Shown here piece after piece: positions 10,401 through 20,355 of a stretch of DNA of 64,000 nucleotides. The position numbers were made by a program, and so were the translations under genes. Numbering within the stretch: position 1 is the stretch's first letter; each line of letters begins with the position of its first letter. The notes below the pieces were generated by a model. That model was not told where the DNA came from. It saw only the letters and a list, made by a program, of their open reading frames with translations, and did not search any database. Origin of the DNA: Sceloporus undulatus (lineage: Eukaryota > Chordata > Lepidosauria > Squamata > Phrynosomatidae); contig NC_056530.1 in NCBI RefSeq assembly GCF_019175285.1, forward strand, positions 10,592,120 through 10,656,119, written 5' to 3'.

Positions 10401-13400
10401 CTTATATCTTAAACTATGCCGTTCACAGTTGCAAGTATGCAGGACAAATATGCCACACTTACAGTGTGCAGTGTCATTTGAGGTCTAATTGGAGTATTAC
10501 ACAATGTAGCTTGGATGCTGCCATGATATAAAATACTGTACCTGACAGTTGGTGTTACTGAGACACAGTTCACTTTGTGTATGAAATGACTTCATAGCAG
10601 CAGTGCTCAGAAATGGTTATTGGTGGACCACTTCAGGTCCCCAAGCCATGAGCTGCCAGTCTATTGTGAATTTCTAGGAAAGAAAAAAAAACCAATACTA
10701 GCCAGTGGCCATAAATATGATACTGGTCCCAGGCATGTTATCCCCTCCATCCATTGCCATTCCTCACATCAGATAGTCTTGACAAGTCTTGCTTTATAGG
10801 TGAAGTTTCACTCTTGGAATAAACTGCTGGGCTTAGTGTTACAGAGGTTGAAGCATAGATTTTGAGTTCAGGTTCTTGGTACTTGAATTGCCTTGTAGTA
10901 AGGCAACAGAGTGAAACTGTAACATCTTAACTTTCTAGTTTCCTTTAATTATGCAGCCACATGGTTGAGATTTCAGACCTGACTCAGACAGTGGGAGAAG
11001 GGGAAGACATTTGGTAGCATTAGTTGCTAGGATTTTAAAGAGCACCTGCATTCCAGGTTCCATGAGTCATAACATGGCTTGCATATACTGATCTTTCAAA
11101 GAGTTGCTCAGTGTGACATTTCTTTAATATGGCTCAGTATATAGCTTCTGCTTGGTCTACTTTATTGTTAGTATTTAACTAATATGCTTAGCTAAAGGCA
11201 TTGAAGTGTGGGGGGCATGTTTGTTTTAATTTCTGTATTAAATTGGGCATCTAAGTATAGAAACAAAAATATCCTTTGAAACTTCAGGGTTAAAATAACT
11301 GCATAGTGTCCTGCTCTGTAGTAGTTTGCCAAATAAAACCTTAGGCTTAGAAGCATAAATACAATTAAAATTGGAGGTTTTGTAGGTTGAGCTATATAGT
11401 ATAAACTTGTGTTGAATATGGTAGGAGAGCTGAATCTTTAATATATTAAAAACATGCCTGAATTTACAGTGTTTTGGACTCCATGGCCTAATGATATCTG
11501 AAATGCTGGGTGCACAGTTTCCCAGTATGTAAAAATAGGTTGATGAAAATATCAACCGGATTTGGAGCCCATTTTGCATTTATTTGTGGATGTCTTTTCA
11601 TGTAAACATTTTGAGTCTTATATAGCCTTTAATCTTTTAAATAAGAGGTGGGGAACCTTTTTTTTTCCTTTCAGGAACTGCAGTCCTTTTGTAATCTATA
11701 TGGGAGCCTCAAGTTATTGTGGGCATATCTGGAACCTAAACTGGGCAAGGGCCATCCCTTTGATCACTCATGGATAGTCTTCACTCCCTCCATGTCCAAA
11801 CAGATAACTTCCAGAGGGCTTCTTTTTCTTCCCCACTCAATCCATTTTGGCTGTTTCTCATTGTTCCCCACTGCAGGGGCTTTCCCCTCCAACACGAAGT
11901 TACACTGATGGATATACATGGCATTGGGCCTCTGGTTCCCCACCCCTACTTTAAATGTCTTACTTTGTTTTGGGAAGAATGGACTGTAAAGTGTTTCCAA
12001 CTTGAGTGGATACAATTATTGGTGCCATCACTTATTAAGACCTTTGACTAAATAAACTTGTTAGTACAAAGTTTTGTGCTAAGCAAACATTTGAACTCAA
12101 GAATGCTGGTAAACTTGATGGTCATAGTTGCTGGATGCTTGGTTTTTAATCTAGTGTTGTGGTTGGATTGAGCTACATTCCCAGAATGTATGAAACTCAT
12201 GAAACCACCTACTTTTTTAACTAGGGAAAAAAACAAATTACATATTTTTTCAGCTGGATACTAATGTGGAGAAACCCTTGTACTACAACTCAGTGGATTC
12301 TGAAGCTGAATTATTGTCATTGGGTGTTGGAGGTTATTTTTGCTGGTCTTTTTAAAGGGATGTTCATTGAACATCCAAAACAGGAAATCCTGAGATTGAT
12401 AGTGGTGGGGCCTCTGGACATGGACACTAATTTTCAGTTTATTTTTCAGATTACATGCCATTTTTCCTTAGGATGCTGGCACATATCCTAAACCATGCTC
12501 TTTTGTAGTACTGTAATCTTGAAGAGTGAAGGAGGCTGATGGGCACATTACCTTCCTAAGGTTCATCTCTTGTTTCATTCTGTCTAAAACAACTAGGCTA
12601 CTATGAAATCTCAAAGGAAATAGACCTACAGAAGATGCTAATAGCTTACTTACCTGACAATTCCTGTACTTCACAGGTGTTGTGCCGCACACACTTAAAA
12701 ATGTGTACAGTAGTCTTGACTTAAGAGAAATGGGCCCAAGGTACTAGGAAATCTAATTGAGCTTTTACTGAATTGGTTGCTCCATTTAGTTTGTAGCTTT
12801 TTCCAAATGGGGTTTTGACATTTTAGGTGCATCTGAAAATTACACTTCTGCATACCTGCTAAGTGTTTAGTTTATAAAAGGGCCTTAGTGCACATTACAA
12901 TAATTTCCCATATTTTAACATCCCAGCATGCTATAAACACATTCTTGCCCGTTATAATGAACAACTGAATTTCTGTTTATGTGCGTATTTTGTGGTATCT
13001 TTGTTTTTTAAAAAAAACCTTGGCATCTTCTTGGCAACCACTTGTGGCAGCGTGCTTTTTTCTGGAGTTTTGAGACTGCAATTTGACACTGTTTAAAAGT
13101 AGTGGCCTGCTACGTAACAGCACTTAGTCAGCATTTCTGCAGTGCATAACTGTGAGGAACGTAGTACCACAAGTGGCAATGGACATTAGGACCTGGATGT
13201 AGTATTCCTGCTTGCTCCAAGATTCTTTGTCGCCTGCATACAGGTAGGTAAAAGCACTATAATCTAACTTGGTGACTTTCTGTGTAAAACTTACTGTGGG
13301 GGTATTCTGGCATCACACTTCTGACCATGGGATTTCAGTGCAGCACTACTCAATACTGTATAATGCTTAGATTTGAGGCCTAACTTGCAATCAGAATTAG

Positions 13401-15973
13401 GCAAGCTAACTGTGATGCTGAGATGTTTGCCTCAGACCCGTGATTTCTTCGTGCATATTGTTTCCATCGTTGCTGTGTGCCAGTGATACTCTTAGAACTC
13501 AGTGGGAGGGAAAAGGGAGTACAACTTGTAAATACCTTAACTGCTCAAGTTCCTGTTGGTTATGCATAGGAATAAGTGCTCTTTTTAGTGCATATTAGAT
13601 TTGTGACAAAAGTCACATTACATCCCTTCTTGACTAGACTGATAAATGCATTGGTAACTTGCTCTGGGCAATAAATGGTTGCTGTGTTAAGCTTGAAGTT
13701 TGGGGAGTGGTATTTTTGTAACTTTGGTGATCAGTTACATAATGCGCTTGGGTGGTTGTGGGATGATGGCCGTGGCATTTGTTCAAATGGTACACTGAAC
13801 TGAGAATTCCCACTTCTCATATTTCATATACCTTGTCCAAAATAATAATAATCTAGCTCTTTCTACTTCATTGATGGGGAAAATACATAATGGGGTCTTA
13901 TACCTAACATGTATTGCCCTCCAGGTCTATTGGCTTTGTTGTGCTACCTATTTCAGTAATTATCTCTCTTTAAAAGTATTAGATCTGGTTCTTGGCCAAC
14001 TCACAGGAATTAGCCTTATTTTACTTAGGACTGAAGTATGCTTTTATTAAACCTAGGTTTTGTATTTTAAGATAAAGGACTTACTGATAAGTAGGATTCA
14101 GCAGTGAATCTTCCAGGTAACAATCTGGTCTTGAACTGGATAAGGCTGTATCTTAATAGAGGAAAGTGTGCTTTTGATCTTTCAGTATGAATAGTATCTG
14201 CTTTGCAAGACTAGTTATTTTGAAACAAAGCTACATCTCCAAAGCTAGTGACAACAACCTCTGTGTGAACTTTCATAAAGCAAAATGCTATATCTTTGCT
14301 GAGTAACTGTATACTAGTCGTGTACAAATATAGTAAGCAGGTCTACTCAGTTTTGACTGATATGCCAAAAAATTATGTGATGTGTGGGACTATACCAGTA
14401 AGTACTGCACTCTGCATAATTGGATTTGAGTAGATTGTTCTCATTTAGAGCAGACAAGTTGGAATTGAGTCTGTGGGGCGCACACCTAACTGCAGTGACA
14501 AACAGGATTACATTAGACAACTTTAATGGCAGCAACTCTTGTATGCTAAAAACACCTCTTGGTGCAGGTGGCATGAAAAATAACTAAAAGTGCTTGCATT
14601 GTATTCCAGTTTTAAGTTTTATTTCCATTCTGGTTTGTGAATTGTTTTGATTCTTACCAAAGCTGACTTCAGAGCTCAGAAGTGTGGTGCCAGAATACAT
14701 CATGCGTAATCTGCTAGGCCCTTGGTTCCGATGACTGGTGTTTTCAGGAGAGAAGCCCTTCATATCCTTGTGCAGGAGGGAGAATTTATGGCACTGAATG
14801 CGCCAAGCATCTCTTGGCTGCAGTTTCCCAGTCTCATCCCCAGTAGCTCAACAAACGCTGGGGGGTTAGTTATGCATCCAAGCAAAAAGGGGGCTTAATC
14901 TAATGATTTCCATCTGATCAGGAAGGCCTGGTGGTCACTTATGTTAAAATGGAGCCCAACATGAAGAGATTGTGCTTTTTTAGGTTTGTTTTGGACCATT
15001 GGTTGTTTTCCACCATCACAAGCTAGCAAAGTTGGAATCAACAGGTCAGTTGCAGATCTGTCTTTATGCCACTTGGTGGGTTTAAGTAAATGCTGCAAGG
15101 GTGGGTGCTGGGTGGGTTGGAGGAGGATGGGGAATTTCTTTTTCCACACTCTGGATTGTTGCATTAGCATGAGCCTGTGAAAGCCCATGTGGTGTATACA
15201 AACCTCCAGCAGACAGACATGGCATTGAACACTACCACAATGAGATGTGGGAAGGGATGGTTGCAAATACAGTTAGTGATGGAGAAGAAGATAATTGGTC
15301 TTATTATATCTTAAAAACGTGTTCCTTCCTTCTGTTTTGCAAAAAGTTATTAAGCCAAGATGTGGACTTGAGGATACTGGCACATTGGCTGGCTTGGCAG
15401 TGTCTTTGCCTTTTTAAGGGCCATTCAGAGTGAGTTGCAGGTGGAAAGGTTGCCCTTTCACTCGCTGTATGCCCTTAATGAGGCTTTCTGAAAAGGAGTT
15501 TGGGGGAATAGAGGAATAATTGCAGAAGGAAAGAGAGCTAATAAGAAACAAATTCCTAACTGTATTGTGAAGACTCAGAAGACATTTGGACTAGCCTTTG
15601 GATTAATTTTTTCATGGGGAGGAGGGATGTATGGCAGCAAATCAAGAGGCAACCAAGTAGTTGAGTCCAATGGCTTTGCATCTGCACACAAGAGGTGACA
15701 CACCTCTGGCTGCAAATATCCTTATGCTGAGGTTTGGCAGTTGAGGATTAAGACTAGTTGCATTCGTTCACTATCCTGTGTTTCAGTCTTTGGAATAAAG
15801 CATTCATCTTCTCCTTGTGCCCCATGCTACTTCCCAATGACTGTATTGGCAAAACTTGTAAACTCCCCTCAGTTTACCAATTTATAAGTTAACTCTTGTG
15901 CTTAAACTTAAACTTTGTTTTCAGAAACTTTGTAGTCTACAATCTCCTACTAACTTCAGCTCTTATCCTTTAG
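10401..15973 (+). other. Repeat-poor SFPQ downstream region
   Basis: No open reading frame with support is seen. A DNA-transposon-like repeat lies at about 11645-11947, with ends resembling 'GGTGGGGAACC' and 'GGTTCCCCACCCC'. Otherwise the sequence looks unique, with scattered AATAAA motifs. A GT donor-like site at 13243 (ACAG before GTAGGTAAAAG) has no clear matching acceptor. The stretch may be an intron of the alternative SFPQ transcript ending near 17.4 kb. Confidence 0.5.
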
Positions 15974-16021
15974 GTGAAGGTAATACCAGCTGGATGAAAC
16001 CAGAAGGCTGTTTCATATGAG
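15974..16021 (+). CDS. SFPQ: SFPQ alternative 3' exon A (7-residue C-terminus)
   Basis: A 48-nt exon lies between acceptor TCCTTTAG and donor GAG|GTAAGATG. Exon 9 ends in phase 0, so splicing directly to this exon reads VKVIPAG then TGA at 15995-15997. SFPQ would then end seven residues after GSDM. Human SFPQ has a short isoform that I recall as 669 residues, and 662 shared plus 7 gives 669, so this is probably the same alternative end. The isoform length is from memory and the splice is not proven. The stop lies more than 55 nt upstream of the last predicted junction, so NMD is expected. Confidence 0.6.
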
Positions 16022-16450
16022 GTAAGATGTTCTCTCGCAAGAGACTTTGAGGAAAGAGCTACATAACCATGGCTGTTGGAAACTTTCCAGTGAAAAAGTT
16101 TCTTATTAGACCATTCCAAGAGTATGGACATCATATATCCACTTGAATAATTCTTTCAGTCTTACTGTTACATAGCCGTCTCTTATGTAGACATAGCTGA
16201 TATTTCCCTTCTGTCTCTATTAGTACCCAGCATTTCTATAGGAGAGACAGTGACGCTTGGGGATCTGATTTGGGCCAATTTCCCGCAATGTCCTGTTTGT
16301 GTTAAATAACACCTTTTTGACTGTAATGATATATGTTAGGATTTTCCGTGTCTGGATTCTCATGCTGATGTTAAGTCTCATTTGATGTCAGTGGTGTGTG
16401 GCTAAATCACAGGTATATCTGGAGAACATTAAGCTAAAAATCTGCACCAA

Positions 16451-16535
16451 ATCCATCTGATCTAGGAAGCTAACCAGGGTCAGCTCTAAGTGCTTGCATG
16501 GGAGACCATAAACAAATACTAGGTGCTATGTAAGG
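16451..16535 (+). repeat. 5S rRNA-like fragment
   Basis: Contains 'CTGATCTAGGAAGCTAA', 'CAGGGTCAG' and 'GCATGGGAGACC', matching the 5S rRNA internal region with changes. It lies between SFPQ alternative exons A and B. It is probably a 5S-derived SINE remnant. Confidence 0.65.
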
Positions 16536-16855
16536 TATAATCCAGTGTGTCAGAAATTGAGGTTCATAACAACAACAGCTACAGATCTAGACAGGTGGCA
16601 TACCTTTAGTTTTTTTGGGTAACATGTTTCAATGTCTGCTTTGCATTCAATTTTCTTAAACTGAATATTAACAATGTATGTTTCAATGAGGTCATAAAAA
16701 TGTAGGGTCATTTGGATAAAACAAATGGAAACTAAAGGCAAAGCATTGCCTTAAAAGCATTTCAGAATAAAACCAGTTATAACTATAAAATATCCATTCA
16801 GTGGAAGCAAGCCTAGTTATTAATCGTGTTCTAATTAAAACTTTGTTTTTTGCAG

Positions 16856-16921
16856 TCAAGATGTAGCCTGTAGATGCCAGCAAAGTAAAATGGTGGAGAG
16901 TGGAAAGCCCTATGTGATAAG
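16856..16921 (+). other. SFPQ: SFPQ alternative exon B (non-coding)
   Basis: A 66-nt segment lies between a strong acceptor (CTTTGTTTTTTGCAG) and a donor (ATAAG|GTAAGAG). It would follow exon A in the alternative SFPQ transcript and lies after the stop codon. Only the splice signals and position support it. Confidence 0.5.
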
Positions 16922-17268
16922 GTAAGAGAAAGAGGAGTTGAGACTGAGCACTTGTATGTGTGAAAGAGTGTTCACTGGTGTGAGGAGGCATTCAGAAACG
17001 TGTGGCAGAAAACACTGCTTCAATACTGACAATAAAGAATAGACAAAATAAAGCTGCTTTTATTTGAAAATGTGTCACAAACAATTATTTCTTGCAGCGT
17101 GTTAAATATGTGAAACTATATTTACTTTCCAGTTTGCATAATTTTAATATGTTGTGTCAATACGGTAGCACAAAAGTTGAGATGCTCCAAACAGTGTTGG
17201 AGCAGATGAATGCGTATGCATTGCTCTAACCTGCATATAAATTTCTAATTTGGACATTGGTTTTACAG

Positions 17269-17375
17269 GTGAACGAAGCGGGTCCTGAATGCAGAAGAGA
17301 GGTTTCCCAGGATTGTAGCAGCAGCGGTCTGTTCAGAGTTCAATAAATTATGCAGAAATGTGAAAGCTGTAGTGT
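17269..17375 (+). other. SFPQ: SFPQ alternative terminal exon C
   Basis: The acceptor TTGGTTTTACAG is followed by about 75 nt and AATAAA at 17342-17347. A GT-rich element follows (17371-17383), the usual layout of a 3' terminal exon. With exons A and B it makes a compact alternative 3' end about 7 kb beyond the main SFPQ stop. The cleavage site is approximate. Confidence 0.55.
17342..17347 (+). promoter_or_regulatory. SFPQ: Poly(A) signal AATAAA, distal SFPQ end
   Basis: The hexamer lies in the predicted terminal exon, with a downstream GTGTGTGTGTG tract typical of a cleavage-factor site. Confidence 0.6.
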
Positions 17376-20340
17376 GTGTGTGTTTTTAAAATATGAACAG
17401 CATGTACCCTTGTAACTGATGAAACACACTAGATCTGAAGGTAGCTGATGGAGTAACCTTGAAGCTTCCAGCTGGCATGCTTTTTGTTACTTAGGCAACC
17501 AATTCCTAAAATACTCCTCTAAGTAAACATAGTTAGAATCACTCCCATAAAGCATTTTCCAATGAATTGATGGGAGTTTATTCCCAATCAGCTTTAGTAG
17601 GCACACTCCCTCATTTAGGATGGCCATAGTAAACCCCCTTTGAAGAAATATGCCAAGAAAACCCTATGAGGGATTCTTAGGTTTGCCATACGTCACTAAT
17701 GACTTGGAGGAACACAACAAATCACTGTCTGCACACACATTCTGGCCTGTCTTCACTGTTCTAGTGTTCAGATATGTATTATCTCAATTTTCAAGTGCAT
17801 GAATTAGAACAGGATTGATTTTTTAAAAATTTGGCTGTACATTCTTTAGTTGGCCTTTGAGCATCATACATATATGCTATGCTTTTTCATCCATAATCAG
17901 GAAGGCAGAGAAACATACAGACACCGCCATGCAAAACTATATCTGTCACATAGGTTGGAGCCATATCCTTCAAACCTCATATAAAGCACATAATACAGGT
18001 TGAGTATCCTTTATTCAAAATTTTGAAATGCTTCCAAAAACTGTATTTTGAGTGTTGACATGATGGCAGCAGTGGAGCTGGTAGCAAGCCATGACTCCTG
18101 GTGTATATTCTTTGGGCTCCCGGAGTGGAAGGATGGAAGATAGGCTAGTCAGTCCTCTATCCCAGGATGGAAAGCAGTCCTTACTGTTCTTGCAGCACTG
18201 TGGGACTCTGAGCAGATGCAGATGCTGTTTTGAGAAGCACATGCACTGGCTGAAGCAGACTTACTACTGTGAGAGGACCAGAAGCTGAACCACAGGACCC
18301 TTTGTGCAGGAGCCTTGACAAGAAAATTCAGACATTTCTTAGGCCCAAACTCAACCCCTCTAAAATAATCTCTTTCTGTCCTGTAATGAACCTGTGGTCC
18401 TGTTTGTTCTGTATCACCATGTAAAATGGAAAGAAAAGTCTTCAGGGCATGGCAAGCCAGACACTCATCCCAAACTATGATGTCTGCTAAAGGCTTGGCA
18501 GGTAAAGTGGAGCTACAGCGCTATAATTCAGTGTGCAAGGGTTCCTTGAAAGTCATCAAGGAGCCCTGCAAATGAGGTGTACAAAGTTTTGAGATGTGCA
18601 AAGAGATCCTGGGAGACTTAACTGGGAAATGGGGTTGTAGCATAAGCTTTTGTTGATTTGATCTTACCCAGATACATGGAGCTAACCAGTTTGTGAAAGC
18701 TTATGCTACACTTTTTTGCAAAATTAGCCTCAAAAAGGTGCTACAAGGTCCCTTTGTATGCTGATAGTGCTAATGTGGTTCTGTCTGAATTCTACCCCAA
18801 AGGTTTGAGAAAGTGATGGGGCTTGGTTTGCTTAGTCACCCACCATTTTGGAAATTCTTTTTGCAGCCACCATTTTGAGAGCCACTGCCCTTCTATTGCT
18901 GGACCTTCCATGTCTCGGCTTCTAATAGGATAATGGTGTCTTAAGGGCTGCAGTGTCCCTTCCACCGGCATCTCCCATTCAGAAAGGGCATGTGTCCTAT
19001 ATTACCAGATTAGGACAAAAGGATGTGGAACGGGCTGGAATTGGTGCTTGGTACCACTGCAGAGCTGCCCAACAAAAGGGCAATTAAACCTCCCTAAATT
19101 GAACTGGCTGAAGCAAAGATTTCTCGATAGATTGCTGATTTTAAGGTGTTAGGTATCACATTCTGCCCCAGGAAATAATGTATTAAATGCGCCCAAAAAA
19201 GGCCCTCATGATTTCTGGATTATACCAATGTTATAAGCAAATGATATTCCCAAACCAGTTGTTGGAACAGCACCCTCGTAGATTTGATGTCAAAGGCTTT
19301 CACGGCCGGCATCCATAGTTTCTTGCAGCTTTTGGGGGGCTATGAGGCTGTGCTCTAAAAGAGTTTATTCCTGACATTTCTCCAGCAGTTGTTTCTCAGA
19401 AGATGCCAGCCACAGCTGCTGGCAAATCATCGGGAATAAACTCTTCTAGAACATGGCCTCATAGCCGCCAAAACCCTCGTAGATTATTTGAGGGAGGATT
19501 ATGGGGTAGGGTTGCCAGGTCTTGGTGTGACCCTGACTGCCCAGTTTTCATGGATCATCTCCCAATTTTGGTGGGCTCAGCTCTGGTCAAGAAGAAAAGG
19601 CACTATGTGCAAATCTCCAACTCACTTTGTAAAGCGGCACCTTAGTACAATTGGCAAAATGTCATGGGTTTCTTGCTCCAACATGCAAAGACTCCCAAAG
19701 GGATCAAGGTCTTTCCTTGGATTACGTTTCATTTTGATTCACTGCAAAATATATCAGCATATTTTTAGGTCAGGTTCCCCAGTGCCAAGGCCACAGGGGT
19801 ATTAATATTGTCTCTGGACCGTGAACCTGGTTATATTCCAGCCCTGACTAGTAATTTAGATAGCCTTATCACAAAAGTGATTAAAACTCCTAATAGATCA
19901 TTTCATTTAAATACCCAGTTAAATGCACCAAACCAGGAATATCCGGTGTTCATTCTGTTTTAGCAGTGCTTGGTTGAAAAGCTTTGCTTTTGAGAAAAGG
20001 ATACAAATTCAAAGGGATTTCAGGGTGTAGATTTGGACAATACCAAACACATGTTGCGATTGTCTAGGGCTCCTCGGGTCTTTTAAAATGTTCATACTTT
20101 TATTCATTTGTGGTTGCAGTGTGCTTTCAAGTACTAATGCTATTTCCCTACAAGAGCAAAGGCTCCTGTTACAAAGTGTTTGCTTAAGCTTAGCCCCAAG
20201 CCTGTTGCTCATGAATGTTGCATAGAGTTCGCATTTGAATTATTAATTGGTAAGTTTAGAATTTAAGGACTGGGAAAAAAAGGCAGTTGGAAGAAGCCAT
20301 TCGTAAATGAAGGACAAGCATGTTGGACCTCATCATTTAG
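17376..20340. other. Intergenic repeats
   Basis: No gene is supported. Present are a SINE tail (about 17620-17727), a MITE end (17996-18060), a palindromic unclassified repeat (about 18640-18770) and a hammerhead-bearing inverted repeat (about 19290-19480). The short open frames here coincide with repeats or lack splice support. Confidence 0.6.
19290..19480. repeat. Hammerhead-repeat inverted pair
   Basis: A left arm ('GAGTTTATTCCTGACATTTC', reverse) and a right arm ('GAATAAACTCTTCTAG', forward) of the same repeat meet at the CAGCCACAG hairpin. Both flanks extend into the 'GGCCGGCATCCATAG' and 'CATGGCCTCATAGCC' blocks shared by all copies. The ribozyme-like core is degenerate here (GCAAATCATC). 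Confidence 0.6.
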
Positions 20341-20355
20341 GAGCTTAAACGGGGG

